DNA of 40,556 bases from Selenomonas sp. FOBRC6 (GTDB taxonomy: Bacteria; Bacillota; Negativicutes; Selenomonadales; Selenomonadaceae), in contig NZ_ALKG01000139.1 in the NCBI RefSeq assembly GCF_000286455.1, positions 1 to 40,556 of the forward strand. Direction: 5' to 3'. Made by a program: the position numbers and the translations under genes. The notes under the pieces were generated by a model. The model was given only the letters and a program-made list of their open reading frames with translations. It did no database searches and was not told the origin of the DNA. This document shows, piece by piece, positions 1-9,298 of this stretch. Within the stretch, counting starts at the first letter, position 1. Each line of letters starts with the position of its first letter.

Positions 1-2
1 TG

Positions 3-1037
3 GTTTCAATCCACGCGCCCCGTGCGGGGCGCGACCGCCCGCCGCAACGATCAAATCGTCAAAATCCTTGTTTCAATCCACGCGCCCCGTGGGGGGCGCG
101 ACGGTCAACTATGCGCTTTTTCGGCGCGATCTCAACGTGTTTCAATCCACGCGCCCCGTGCGGGGCGCGACGCTGTCCCATCGGACAGCGTACTGTTCCA
201 AAAGCAGTTTCAATCCACGCGCCCCGTGCGGGGCGCGACCACATCCAACGTCTTGACTGCTACTTTGTCAAAGTTTCAATCCACGCGCCCCGTGCGGGGC
301 GCGACCCGGGGCAATGTCCCGACCTGCCACCTCGTAGTTGTTTCAATCCACGCGCCCCGTGCGGGGCGCGACAGCGCAAGTCCCGCATCCTTGCAGAGTT
401 TTTGGAGTTTCAATCCACGCGCCCCGTGCGGGGCGCGACATACGTGCTCCCGTGTGGTAGGCAAGCAGGAGGGGTTTCAATCCACGCGCCCCGTGCGGGG
501 CGCGACTGTTGAGGTCTTTCCACTCCACGAGATCGAGGTCGTTTCAATCCACGCGCCCCGTGAGGGGCGCGACATCCATCTTATGATCGTTTACGGCGGT
601 TATTGTTGTTTCAATCCACGCGCCCCGTGCGGGGCGCGACCCGCGAGCAGAGATCCTACACCGTCCAACTCGATGTTTCAATCCACGCGCCCCGTGCGGG
701 GCGCGACATGAACGGCGCAAAACTCGACATCGTGGAAAAGGGTTTCAATCCACGCGCCCCGTGCGGGGCGCGACGCCGAGCAGATACCACACCCCGGCGA
801 TGCCAAGTTTCAATCCACGCGCCCCGTGCGGGGCGCGACATATGACCAGATTTACTTCAAGGGGATTATTGCCGTTTCAATCCACGCGCCCCGTGCGGGG
901 CGCGACGTCTGCCTCGCCACTGAGGACTTCGCGGACAGAGTTTCAATCCACGCGCCCCGTGCGGGGCGCGACCCGCCGCACTCAAACAAGCGGCGACGTA
1001 CGCAGTTTCAATCCACGCGCCCCGTGCGGGGCGCGAC
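3..1037 (-). CRISPR. Type I-C CRISPR array, 16 repeats and 15 complete spacers, open at the left edge
   Basis: Sixteen 33-bp repeats start at 3, 70, 139, 207, 273, 340, 407, 474, 541, 608, 675, 742, 807, 874, 940 and 1005. Spacers are 32-36 bp, mostly 34. Read on the minus strand, each repeat begins GTCGCGCCCC, has a GCAC loop and ends GTGGATTGAAAC, the 3' end typical of type I-C repeats. An 8-bp stem (CGCGCCCC/GGGGCGCG) fits recognition by Cas5c. Orientation follows the cas operon to the right, so the newest spacers should be nearest 1037. Two repeats (70-102 and 541-573) differ from the consensus at one base. Positions 1-2 are the end of another spacer, so the array continues beyond the window. 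Confidence 0.98.
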
Positions 1038-1208
1038 AGCAAACGAGGTTACGACTTCCCTCTTTTGCCACATATTTATGGGTGTTACTCGCCACAAATA
1101 TGATTTTCTCGGCATTCTGCCCCACGCCCCTCCTCCGGCATGGTTCGCATACCTATATCTTTTCGCTACATTTTCTGTTCACTTCACCTTCGCACTCCAG
1201 AAGAATGC
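1038..1208 (-). promoter_or_regulatory. CRISPR leader
   Basis: This 171-bp non-coding stretch lies between the cas2 stop and the first perfect repeat, the expected position of a type I-C leader. It is more AT-rich than its surroundings. On the minus strand it holds two similar AT-rich blocks ending TGTGGC (about 1067-1080 and 1091-1104). An AT-rich GATATAGG near 1151-1160 with TGAACA upstream could be the array promoter, but the match is weak. Leader identity comes mainly from position. Confidence 0.75.
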
Positions 1209-1499
1209 TCAGATGATAATGGCAGATTCCAGATCGTAAGATTCTTTCGTGCCATAATGCTTGACCTTCGGGCCTTTATCCTTGCCAAGATAGTAAAACC
1301 GAAGGCTGTCCTCCTGCAGGTCGATGATATCCGACAATGCAAGTTCCAGCTGTTTGCACTGCGTGGGATCGACCTTGCACTCGAAGACGGAGTTCTGCAC
1401 ACGCTGTCCATAGGCTCTGCACTTTCGTGCAACCTGCCGCAAGCGTCTGCGACCGTCTGCATCGCGTGTCCTAATATCATAGGTGATTAAAACGTACAT
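1209..1499 (-). CDS. cas2: CRISPR-associated endonuclease Cas2 (type I-C)
   Basis: The product is 96 aa, a normal Cas2 length, and begins MYVLITYDI, the usual Cas2 first strand carrying the conserved Asp. Cas2 forms the structural core of the Cas1-Cas2 integrase that inserts new spacers at the leader end of the array. The gene is last in the cas operon, 9 bp after cas1, with AGGGGA seven bases before the ATG. The mid-protein GQRVQNSVFEC is the typical Cas2 dimer motif. Its stop lies directly at the leader. Confidence 0.96.
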   Translation of the reverse strand: MYVLITYDIRTRDADGRRRLRQVARKCRAYGQRVQNSVFECKVDPTQCKQLELALSDIIDLQEDSLRFYYLGKDKGPKVKHYGTKESYDLESAIII

Positions 1500-1508
1500 T
1501 GCAATCCC

Positions 1509-2537
1509 CTATTTCCACAAAAAGGGCGGATAGGCATCGAGATCGCCGCGCAGATATCGTGCCAGAAGCAATGCTTGCACATGCGGGACAAGACCCCACT
1601 TGAGCTTTTCCTCCAAGAACGGATGCGTCATCATTCCCTCTTTATGTGCATGCCATGCTTCAATGATTTTCTTGCGCCCATCATCGGTCAAATACACAGC
1701 GCCGCCCTCTTCCAAGCGAAAGTCTTTGCCATTGATCTTCTTTGTGTTGACCATAGAAAATGCCGTACGATCTGCCAACGGCCGTAGTTCCTCCATAAGA
1801 TCAAGCGCAAGTGACTGTCTGCCCGGACGGTCACGGTGGAGAAAGCCGACATAGGAGTCCAGTCCAACCCCCTCGACCGCAGCCCCCACATCATTCATGA
1901 GGAGCGCGTATAGAAAGGACAGGAGACAGTTCATGTTGTCGAGCGGCGGTCTGCGGTTGCGTTCCGTGAAGAAGAACTGCTCTTTCTGTTTGAGAAGCAT
2001 ATCGTCAAACGCCGAGAAATAGCTGACGGCAGCCTTGCCCTCGACGCCACGCAATGTTTCCAAATCTGAGGTCTGCATAACCTCACGGCAAGAGTTTTGA
2101 AGGAATGCACTGACGTTCTGAAACTTCTCCTCATCAATACGCATGGCATGATCTCTGCGCATTCGCTCTATGATCCAGCGCGCATTGTAGATTTTTCCGA
2201 GGATGAAACTCCGCGCTAGGATAAGGCTTGCCTCCTCGTCATCTGCACGGCGATATTGCTCTCTGCGTAGCAGGACATTGCCGTTCGTTCTACCAATGAC
2301 ACGCGCCTGAAACCGTCCCTCGGGGGTCATGAATGTCAGCGCGATGTTATCCTCCGCACATTTCCGCATGAGTGCAGGGCTTGCCCCCGTATAGCCGAAG
2401 GAGGTGATCTGCTCGAAGTTATGCAACGGAAAACGCGCAAGTTCCCGATCCTCTCGAAGAACGACGACATTGCCGCCATCCAGTGCCAGATACGCCTCAT
2501 CCTGATTGACAAAGAGTGTATTCAAAAGAGGCTTCAT
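1509..2537 (-). CDS. cas1: CRISPR-associated endonuclease Cas1 (type I-C)
   Basis: The product is 342 aa, the metal-dependent integrase of spacer acquisition. The three expected active-site positions are visible: Glu166 in GVEGKAA, His234 in GFLHRD and Asp246 in ALDLMEE. The N-terminal half is the beta-rich domain and the C-terminal half the helical catalytic domain. Its start overlaps the cas4 stop by four bases (ATGA), indicating translational coupling with cas4. In type I-C, Cas4 joins Cas1-Cas2 to select PAM-bearing prespacers. The gene looks intact. Confidence 0.97.
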   Translation of the reverse strand: MKPLLNTLFVNQDEAYLALDGGNVVVLREDRELARFPLHNFEQITSFGYTGASPALMRKCAEDNIALTFMTPEGRFQARVIGRTNGNVLLRREQYRRADDEEASLILARSFILGKIYNARWIIERMRRDHAMRIDEEKFQNVSAFLQNSCREVMQTSDLETLRGVEGKAAVSYFSAFDDMLLKQKEQFFFTERNRRPPLDNMNCLLSFLYALLMNDVGAAVEGVGLDSYVGFLHRDRPGRQSLALDLMEELRPLADRTAFSMVNTKKINGKDFRLEEGGAVYLTDDGRKKIIEAWHAHKEGMMTHPFLEEKLKWGLVPHVQALLLARYLRGDLDAYPPFLWK

Positions 2538-3193
2538 CCCTCTGCAAGCCTCCTTTCAAGATACTGCTGTGCCGATCCAAGTCTTTTCAGCTTCGGCATG
2601 CAGACATTGTTCAGAGAGCAGTTTGTACAGCCTTTGCGGCGTTTGACCATAGGCGTATGCCCGCGCCGAATATATTGCCGCATTTCCTGTACGAGGAGAG
2701 GAATCCGCTCTTTCAGCTCATCCGAGAACGTCACCTTGACCCGTCGGCGGATCTCCCCATAGTAAAGATAGCCAACAGGGATATCCGTAGCCAACATATC
2801 TTCCAAGCAAAGTGCCTGCAAGGTCAGTTGGAGAACGTCTTCATCCCCCTCCTTCGGCTTTCCCCGCTTGTACTCAACCGGAATAACAGAGTATCGCCCA
2901 TCGTAGGATGGAATCTGTATCCCTGCAGGATCGGCGTGGAACTCGACTACATCGCAAGCGCCGCTGATTCCCAGTCGGGCGGATGCCACGCGCATACCGC
3001 GCACGATGATCTTCTTCCCACGCTTCTCCTTGATATTCTCGTCGTGCGCCTTTTCGTGGAGGGCATTGCCTTCCACGGTGAGGACGTTTTCCTGCCAATG
3101 CTGTTCCAGATGAATCAGCGCCCACTGACGCGGACAAAATGCATAGTGCTGAATCTCGGAGAGCATGAGGTACTCTCCCTCGGCATAGCTCAT
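2534..3193 (-). CDS. cas4: CRISPR-associated exonuclease Cas4 (type I-C)
   Basis: The product is 219 aa from the ATG at 3193 (MSYAEGEYLML), the usual I-C Cas4 N-terminus. A longer frame from 3298 would overlap most of the cas7 end and is rejected. The four cysteines expected for the iron-sulfur cluster are present: Cys20 (FCPRQW) and Cys189, Cys192 and Cys198 near the C-terminus. Cas4 is a RecB-like nuclease that trims prespacers and enforces PAM choice with Cas1-Cas2. The cas7 TGA sits one base before this ATG, and an AGGGAAG ribosome site lies in the cas7 tail. Confidence 0.95.
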   Translation of the reverse strand: MSYAEGEYLMLSEIQHYAFCPRQWALIHLEQHWQENVLTVEGNALHEKAHDENIKEKRGKKIIVRGMRVASARLGISGACDVVEFHADPAGIQIPSYDGRYSVIPVEYKRGKPKEGDEDVLQLTLQALCLEDMLATDIPVGYLYYGEIRRRVKVTFSDELKERIPLLVQEMRQYIRRGHTPMVKRRKGCTNCSLNNVCMPKLKRLGSAQQYLERRLAEG

Positions 3194-3194
3194 A

Positions 3195-4094
3195 TCAGTC
3201 GACCAGACTTCCCTCAACGTATTTTTCAATGAGAACGCCACCGATTTCATAGAGCGGTGCATCGTCAAATACATAGTCATCAATTCGTGACGGCGCATCT
3301 ACACCATCCTTTTTCTGTGCTGACACGGAGCGATGCACCTTCGCACTTGATGCCGCCCCTGTCTTATTCGCATGCTCGATCCAGTAGAAACGGCTCATCT
3401 CCATACTGCCCTCAGGACGCGCGGAGGAGGCATCATTCTCAAAGATGGTGAGCAGCGCCTCTTTGACCTTTGCTGCATCCTCGTCATTGAATCCCGTCTT
3501 TTCGGCAAGTTGGACATTGATGCTGCCCTGAAATTTGTATACGCCGAAGTCCACGCGATACTTCATGCCCATCGTGTCCGAGCCTTTCTTATCGCCTGGC
3601 TCATTGTTGACGCTCTTCGTGATCTGAACGCCCGTGATAGTGACAGGATCGAGGCTGACGGCCGTATGAATCGTGACGGGACCGCGTACGCCGACCGAGA
3701 CAGCATCTACTCCCGTATCCTTCTTCAGCGCAAAGACCTGACCAAAGGTACGTACATCCATCCAAGCCCTACACGCCTCCTCGGCAAATAGGCGCGTCCT
3801 CCCCTGCTCCTTGTCCTTCATTTTCAGCGGTTTTTCCATTGCAGGGTTTTCCTCAACGCGTGCACGGATACTGTCACAGCCGTCATCTGCGCGTTCATTG
3901 GACTGCACAAGAATTTTTTCACCCGCATCCTGCAAACGATTCCGCAGCTTCCGCTTGAGACACACGTCGGAAATCTCGCCGTAGCCACTGTAGTCCGTGC
4001 GCGGCTGATTCCCGTTCAGCGGGTCGCCGTTCGGGTTCGAGCGCTCCACCATGATGAATCCGATAAAATCAATTTTCTTTGTCAATGCAGCCAT
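3195..4094 (-). CDS. cas7: Cascade backbone protein Cas7 (Csd2, type I-C)
   Basis: The product is 299 aa. The motif MVERSNPNGDPLNGNQPR near the N-terminus is typical of the Cas7/Csd2 family. Several copies polymerise along the crRNA to form the I-C Cascade filament. The ATG overlaps the cas8c stop by one base (TAATG), so translation is probably coupled. Length and composition are normal and nothing is broken. The gene lies between cas8c and cas4, the canonical I-C order. Confidence 0.96.
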   Translation of the reverse strand: MAALTKKIDFIGFIMVERSNPNGDPLNGNQPRTDYSGYGEISDVCLKRKLRNRLQDAGEKILVQSNERADDGCDSIRARVEENPAMEKPLKMKDKEQGRTRLFAEEACRAWMDVRTFGQVFALKKDTGVDAVSVGVRGPVTIHTAVSLDPVTITGVQITKSVNNEPGDKKGSDTMGMKYRVDFGVYKFQGSINVQLAEKTGFNDEDAAKVKEALLTIFENDASSARPEGSMEMSRFYWIEHANKTGAASSAKVHRSVSAQKKDGVDAPSRIDDYVFDDAPLYEIGGVLIEKYVEGSLVD

Positions 4095-4492
4095 TATACT
4101 TCCTCCTCCTGCTGAGCTTTCTTCTTGCGATTCTCTTCCCGTTCCTGCTCCATGGCGTACTGCTGACAGTAGAATCCCAGCAGGAATCGCCCGTCCAGCG
4201 GACGATCCGAGAGAAAGTCCTCCTCTTTGAACATACTGCCGATCTTACTAATCAGTTTCCGCTCCTTCCCGCCGTACATTTCCCGTTTCTGCTGGTAGGG
4301 CAACAGCTTCTTGTGAAGTGTTTTCCATGTGGTCGCAGGCCGTGAGGAGAAAATCTCCATATAGCGCATGGCATTCGTCGTTCGGCTGCCCATCTCCTCC
4401 CGACTATATGTCGCGCGCTCCATCTGATCTGCAACAGCAATCATCCTGCCAAACAGATACGAGCGGTCATCCTTCGTTTCATCCAACGCCAC
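4094..4492 (-). CDS. cas11c: Putative Cascade small subunit Cas11c from an internal start within cas8c
   Basis: Inside cas8c and in the same frame, AAAGGAGG (4501-4508) lies eight bases before a GTG at 4492-4490. This is a near-ideal Shine-Dalgarno arrangement, stronger than those of several cas genes. Initiation there would give 132 aa, beginning at the valine of [18 protein letters not shown] and running to the cas8c stop. Other type I-C systems are known to make Cas11c, the small subunit along the non-target strand, by internal initiation in cas8c, with products of about this size. The ribosome site is seen directly. Expression is inferred. Confidence 0.72.
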   Translation of the reverse strand: MALDETKDDRSYLFGRMIAVADQMERATYSREEMGSRTTNAMRYMEIFSSRPATTWKTLHKKLLPYQQKREMYGGKERKLISKIGSMFKEEDFLSDRPLDGRFLLGFYCQQYAMEQEREENRKKKAQQEEEV

Positions 4493-6019
4493 GGTATATT
4501 CCTCCTTTACCAGATTCAGCCGACGTACAATGATGGAGCACGCTGGCTCTACGATCTGCCTGCGCCAACTGTAGTAATCATCTGAGACCGCCCGCTTGAC
4601 CGCGCGCCCCAACACCATACGCTCCATATCCACGGGCAGGGGATTCCCTTGCAGGATCGCATAAAAGATCCGCTCGAGTTCGAGCTTCATCTGTGCATCG
4701 CCCACATTTTCCCCATGACAGGCTTCCGCAATCCGCTTTGGCGTCGGCACACCGAAATAGACAAATGGCTCGCCCTTCTCGCTGTCATAGCCGTGCTGAC
4801 GCCAGCATCCGTGTCTGTGCCACTTCTCGATTCGCTCAATGAAGTCCTCACCCGCCATCTCGCTGTAATAGCAGATGGAAAGCCGCCCCTTAGTCGCTGC
4901 ATCGAGAATCATGACGTTGACCTGACTCATCTCCGCCTGCTTGAATGCGTGACGATAGCCTGCAAGCGCATTTGTCAGAGACTCTGCCCAGCCCTTCAGC
5001 GAGGAGGGTCTTGCCGTACCTGCAGTGCAGCGTCTGCGCGTCAGCCTCGCCGTATCATCAAATACGGGCGGCGGTGTCTGTCCACATCGCCCCCATGCGA
5101 GAAAGACGCGCCCGTCATGTGTATAGCCCTGATTGCGCGTCAGCCACGAGAGAGCATTCATCGCCTTCTGAGAACTCTCGTAGCCGATGGAGATACATTC
5201 ATCTCCATCGACAAAGCGTCCGCGAAAGGTGAATCCGCTCATATCATTCGATGAGATGATCTTTGCACCATCCCCGGCAAATCGAATTCCCTTTCCATGC
5301 TTATCCGTTGCCGAGAGAATCTTGCCCGTGGCATAGCAGAGCTGCTCCTCCACTTCGGAGAAATACTGCTCAAAAAATCTCTGGTACTCCTTTTGCAGCG
5401 CCGTATCCTTCCAAAGTTCGGGGCAGTCATCCCCATCCAAGACAACGCGAAAACGCACCATAGCTTTCAGGATGTCACCCGCAACAACATTGAAAATAGG
5501 TGGTTTCGGCGCATCCTTATTTGTCCATTTTTCGAGCAGTTTTCCGTTACTGTCCTGATAGAGCACTTTTTTCTCGATCAGATCATGAATGACATCATGA
5601 TTGCTAATATAGCGATAGACCGCTCGCACTTTCGGACTGACGGACGCCGATTCCGCCCACGCGCCGAGAAGTTTCTTATACATAAGATAAGGGATTTCCT
5701 CGCCCTTCGGCGCTTTCTTTGCAAAGTCATAATAATCCCTTGCAATATAGGAGAGATTGTCATGCAGAGGATGCGGTGAAGGACTTGATGTGCGTGACGC
5801 CGAGTCAGGCGTACACGGGATGAGGGTTGCACGCTCCTCCTTGGGGATCGCCTCCGCCTGAATCAGTTCCCCGTCAGTGTTCAGCGTCATTTCTATCTGG
5901 GCATTCTGCACGATATGTCCGACGGGTGGGAGAAGCGCACGCATTCCCTCCACGTTTTCCCTGCCGGCAAATCGCTCGTTTTCATCGTAGGTCTGCACCA
6001 GCTGCTCCATCCAGCTCAT
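4094..6019 (-). CDS. cas8c: Cascade large subunit Cas8c (Csd1)
   Basis: The product is 641 aa from the ATG at 6019 ([17 protein letters not shown]), typical of Csd1/Cas8c, which recognises the PAM and starts R-loop formation. The start was chosen because it overlaps the cas5c stop as ATGA and has a G-rich ribosome site. A start at 6046 would lie 31 bases inside cas5c. The C-terminal portion is charged and helical, matching the small-subunit-like domain, and contains a strong internal translation start (see cas11c). The tail, rich in Lys, Gln and Glu, is unremarkable. Confidence 0.95.
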   Translation of the reverse strand: MSWMEQLVQTYDENERFAGRENVEGMRALLPPVGHIVQNAQIEMTLNTDGELIQAEAIPKEERATLIPCTPDSASRTSSPSPHPLHDNLSYIARDYYDFAKKAPKGEEIPYLMYKKLLGAWAESASVSPKVRAVYRYISNHDVIHDLIEKKVLYQDSNGKLLEKWTNKDAPKPPIFNVVAGDILKAMVRFRVVLDGDDCPELWKDTALQKEYQRFFEQYFSEVEEQLCYATGKILSATDKHGKGIRFAGDGAKIISSNDMSGFTFRGRFVDGDECISIGYESSQKAMNALSWLTRNQGYTHDGRVFLAWGRCGQTPPPVFDDTARLTRRRCTAGTARPSSLKGWAESLTNALAGYRHAFKQAEMSQVNVMILDAATKGRLSICYYSEMAGEDFIERIEKWHRHGCWRQHGYDSEKGEPFVYFGVPTPKRIAEACHGENVGDAQMKLELERIFYAILQGNPLPVDMERMVLGRAVKRAVSDDYYSWRRQIVEPACSIIVRRLNLVKEEYTVALDETKDDRSYLFGRMIAVADQMERATYSREEMGSRTTNAMRYMEIFSSRPATTWKTLHKKLLPYQQKREMYGGKERKLISKIGSMFKEEDFLSDRPLDGRFLLGFYCQQYAMEQEREENRKKKAQQEEEV

Positions 6020-6735
6020 ATGCTCCCCCCTTCCATCTGCTCCCATTCCTCTGCGGCGAAGGTGACGCTATTTTTATCAAACATCTTGCTCCCCACCTTG
6101 CGGATGTCGCGCACGAGGCTGCATTCCTCCGGGCGCGGAAAACGGATTATACCATTTTCCATCACCGGCTGCCAGAGCCGCACTTGCAGCATACTGCCGC
6201 CCGTCTCATCGACATAGTTGAAGCCGTGGAACATCGTACCAAGCGGCATCTCGCCCGATGCGTCATAGTACCCCGCTCCCTCTCCATAGGTCACAGGCTC
6301 GACATAGCCCTGACACTCGCGTGTACCGAGGAAGATGTCGCGCCGTCCGCCGCGCTCCACCATCCGCTTTGCGATATTGTGATGCTTATGCTCATCCCTG
6401 TCTGCTGCCAGCTCCTTTCGATGCAAATTAAACTCAAAATGCGCGCGCACCTGATAACAGACATCGCTCAAATATTTATAGATGGAGAGGTCATTTCCAC
6501 CGCCGCCATATTTCATTGGCTTCATACCGCGAGACTGTGTCGTGATCCGATTCATAACACGCACCTCATCAATCACCCAATATATGGTTGGTTTCCAGTA
6601 GATGCTTTCGGTAATTCCCTTTAGTGCCTGATACGTCGGCACGGAGTAGGAAGAACGCTCACCGCCAATCTTTGTGATTGGATCGGTAAAGAGAGCCATC
6701 CTCCCATAGACCTGAAATTCAATCGAATTCCTCAT
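6016..6735 (-). CDS. cas5c: Cas5c (Cas5d) pre-crRNA endoribonuclease
   Basis: The product is 239 aa. In type I-C, which lacks Cas6, Cas5c cuts the pre-crRNA at the repeat hairpin and caps the 5' handle in Cascade. The catalytic triad described for the Bacillus halodurans enzyme (Tyr46, Lys116, His117) is matched by Tyr46 (SIYWK) and Lys117-His118 (DEHKHHN). Translation is supported by AAGGAGG before the ATG, 12 bp after cas3. The gene ends in an ATGA overlap with cas8c. It should be catalytically competent on the stable stem of this array's repeats. Confidence 0.96.
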   Translation of the reverse strand: MRNSIEFQVYGRMALFTDPITKIGGERSSYSVPTYQALKGITESIYWKPTIYWVIDEVRVMNRITTQSRGMKPMKYGGGGNDLSIYKYLSDVCYQVRAHFEFNLHRKELAADRDEHKHHNIAKRMVERGGRRDIFLGTRECQGYVEPVTYGEGAGYYDASGEMPLGTMFHGFNYVDETGGSMLQVRLWQPVMENGIIRFPRPEECSLVRDIRKVGSKMFDKNSVTFAAEEWEQMEGGSI

Positions 6736-6747
6736 ATGTTCACCTCC

Positions 6748-9162
6748 TTAAATAGAACAGTAAGTATTCCCCTGCTCCTCTGTCTGTACGCCGAATACCT
6801 CATTGTAGTATTCCTCGCGCAGTGCCATCACCCCGCTCTCCGTCCGCCAGACTGCACCAAGCCCCGCAAGCTTTTTCAGTTCATACGAGAAGAGGTTTAC
6901 CATGTACTGCTGCGCCGCTTTCATCTGCCTGCTGACGGATTTCCTGTCGAAAGCCCTGTCATCAAGCGTGACGATCATATCCTTCCCGTCCGCATAGGGC
7001 ACAAGTACGGCTTCCGTATGCGAATCAATGACCGCAAAGGCGCTCCCCGCGTCACGAAACGCCTGTGTGAACCAGAGGTCAGGCTCCGCTCCCTTTTCCT
7101 CCGCCTCCTGCAAGCCCGCCTCATTGGCAGAGAGCAGGTCGAACAAAGTATTCGTACTCTTCATCGGATAGCGCATATCCCTCGCACTCCGCCCCTTGTA
7201 AAATCTGCGAAAATAATCATCCATCACACCAAGGCTGAGAATCTCATCTGCCGCCGTCCGATCAAGCATGTCACGTGCAATCTTCCTGCCCTCCGCAATG
7301 TCTGGGAGGCGGCTGAGATTTTCATGTTCGAGTGCAAAGAGGCGGACGAGTCCACGCTCCATTTCCCCGTGCCGATTGCAGCGCCCCGCCGCCTGTGCGA
7401 TGGAGGAAAATCCCGCGAGCGCTCGATAGACCACGGGAAAGGATACATCGACCCCCGCCTCGATCAGTTGCGTGCTGATACAGATCAGACGCTCCTCCGA
7501 GCCATCCCTATGAGCCCTGCGCTCCTCGCGCACGACACGCAGAACTTCCTTGCGATGAGCGGGACACATCTTCGTACTGAGATGGACGACGTGGATATCT
7601 CTATCCGAGCACGGTATACGCTCGGCAACAGCCGTATAAAGATCATGTGCCTGCCCCGTAAGATTAACGATGCAGAGTACATCACCAATCTCCTCCGCAC
7701 TCCGCACAATCGTCCCCGCAATCTCATCCACGGAAACACCGCCATCCACACAAATATTTTCGAGCTGCACCCGCCGAAAACCCTCGAACAATTCTGCGGT
7801 GTTGCTCGTCAGCTCTGCCCGCTCGCTCGTCTCAATCGGGAAGTCCAGCCGCGCCAGCGGCGGCTGTGTTGCCGTACAGAGGACTGCCGTGACATTGCAG
7901 ACGTTCTTCAGGAAGTTCATCGCCGCATTAAACAAGTAGGTGCAACGCACGGGCAGGGTCTGAATCTCATCGAATATGAGGATGCTGTCCCGAAGACTGT
8001 GTAGACGACGCAGAGGCGTGTTGCTATCCGCAAAGAGCGTATTGAGGAACTGCACCTGCGTCGTAAAGATCACGGGAACATCCCATCGCTCCGTGAGGAT
8101 GCGCCGCACGTCCATACTCTCCGTATCCTCTCCCGCGTCCTCCTCGATGACATTGGAGTGATGCTCCAAGATCGCCTCATCCATCTGAAAGACGGCGCGA
8201 ACCTCCCTGACATTCTGGTCGATGATGGAGGTGTACGGGATAACAACGATGATGCGTTTCTTTTGATGCTCCTGTGCATGACGCAGGGCAAAGCGCATGC
8301 TTGCAAAGGTCTTCCCGCCGCCCGTCGGAACAGAGAGACGATAGACGCCGCTTGGATGCTGTGCCGCCCGCAGGCAATCGTCGCTGATCTCCTGACGCAG
8401 GGCTGCAATCTTCTTTTCCTTCGGGGTATGCGGCATCGAAAAGCTTGCTATTTTCTGTTCCAGCTTATCCGCAAAATCTTTCCAGATTACCGATGCCTCC
8501 CACACTCGCGCGAGGGGCTCTCCTAGTTCAAACTCCGCGCTGTCCAGACGGTCTGCGTCGACGAGCATACTGAGCAGAAGCTTGTGTACCATGCCCCACA
8601 AGAAAAAATATGCCTCGCTCCCCTCTGTGGTGTGCGCAACGATCTTCGCATCGAGTGCGGAGAACTCTCTGACCGCCTCCTGAAAAAGAAAATCGAGTTT
8701 GGACTCCGCAATCACATTTTCGTAATAATATGTAAGATCGGGCTGCGGCACTTCTTTCTTCTCCACGCGCCGCAAAAAATCCGATTTCCCATCCTCCCCG
8801 AGATAGTTCATCAGCCCCGAGTGATGCGAAAAGATCACGAGTGCTGCCATCTGTGCCGTGAGACGTTCATTCTCTCCCACCGTCCCATACCTTTGGAGGA
8901 GGAGCTGACCGCCCGCCGTCGCGTGGTCGACCTCCCCCCTGCGGCTGTAATCTCCCGGATGCTTACGGCACCAGTCAAGATACTCTGCAAACTCCGCCGT
9001 ACACTTACCGAGATCATGGAGTATGCCGATGAGGCGCGCCGTCGATGACAGACCGATACCTGCTGCATATGCCGCCATAAGGTCGCCCACGCGCAGTAGA
9101 TGCGCACGAATACTCTGCTCTGCCGACTCGTCACGACGTATATGTGCAAGATATTCTTTCAT
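6748..9162 (-). CDS. cas3: CRISPR-associated helicase-nuclease Cas3 (type I-C)
   Basis: The product is 804 aa from the ATG at 9162. A GTG three codons upstream sits too close to its GGGG ribosome site. An N-terminal HD nuclease domain (His49-Asp50 in ILHDLGK) is followed by a superfamily 2 helicase with PTGGGKT, FDEIQ, CTATQ, QLIEAGVDVSF and QAAGRCNR motifs. Cas3 is recruited to the R-loop made by Cascade and degrades the target DNA. It is the first gene of the operon, followed by cas5c after 12 bp. All core motifs are intact. Confidence 0.96.
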   Translation of the reverse strand: MKEYLAHIRRDESAEQSIRAHLLRVGDLMAAYAAGIGLSSTARLIGILHDLGKCTAEFAEYLDWCRKHPGDYSRRGEVDHATAGGQLLLQRYGTVGENERLTAQMAALVIFSHHSGLMNYLGEDGKSDFLRRVEKKEVPQPDLTYYYENVIAESKLDFLFQEAVREFSALDAKIVAHTTEGSEAYFFLWGMVHKLLLSMLVDADRLDSAEFELGEPLARVWEASVIWKDFADKLEQKIASFSMPHTPKEKKIAALRQEISDDCLRAAQHPSGVYRLSVPTGGGKTFASMRFALRHAQEHQKKRIIVVIPYTSIIDQNVREVRAVFQMDEAILEHHSNVIEEDAGEDTESMDVRRILTERWDVPVIFTTQVQFLNTLFADSNTPLRRLHSLRDSILIFDEIQTLPVRCTYLFNAAMNFLKNVCNVTAVLCTATQPPLARLDFPIETSERAELTSNTAELFEGFRRVQLENICVDGGVSVDEIAGTIVRSAEEIGDVLCIVNLTGQAHDLYTAVAERIPCSDRDIHVVHLSTKMCPAHRKEVLRVVREERRAHRDGSEERLICISTQLIEAGVDVSFPVVYRALAGFSSIAQAAGRCNRHGEMERGLVRLFALEHENLSRLPDIAEGRKIARDMLDRTAADEILSLGVMDDYFRRFYKGRSARDMRYPMKSTNTLFDLLSANEAGLQEAEEKGAEPDLWFTQAFRDAGSAFAVIDSHTEAVLVPYADGKDMIVTLDDRAFDRKSVSRQMKAAQQYMVNLFSYELKKLAGLGAVWRTESGVMALREEYYNEVFGVQTEEQGNTYCSI

Positions 9163-9222
9163 CTCTATCACACCCCAATCATATAATTCTATGTTTATTC
9201 TGAATTTCCTCTTAGAATACTA
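9163..9222 (-). promoter_or_regulatory. Probable cas operon promoter region
   Basis: The only space for a cas promoter is this AT-rich segment between the terminator at 9223-9268 and cas3. On the minus strand, TATGAT and TAGAAT resemble -10 elements, but no good -35 is found at 16-18 bp. The promoter may therefore be weak or activator dependent. Exact position is uncertain. Confidence 0.3.
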
Positions 9223-9268
9223 ACAAAAAGAACTCCCTTCTCACCTCATATAGAGGTTCAAAGGGAGT
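9223..9268 (-). terminator. Intrinsic terminator after the aldolase gene
   Basis: ACTCCCTT pairs with AAGGGAGT and an inner ACCTC pairs with GAGGT, spanning 9232-9268. On the minus strand the hairpin is followed by CTTTTTG. It separates the aldolase/trp transcripts from the cas operon. Confidence 0.8.
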
Positions 9269-9298
9269 ACCTGTCAAACAACAAATATAACGATTTCT

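Noticed and set aside
22-1239. Several open frames across the CRISPR array encoding repeated RAPxGAR or STRPVRGAT peptides
   Set aside because: They are translations of the GC-rich repeats in different frames, have no ribosome sites and stop in the leader.
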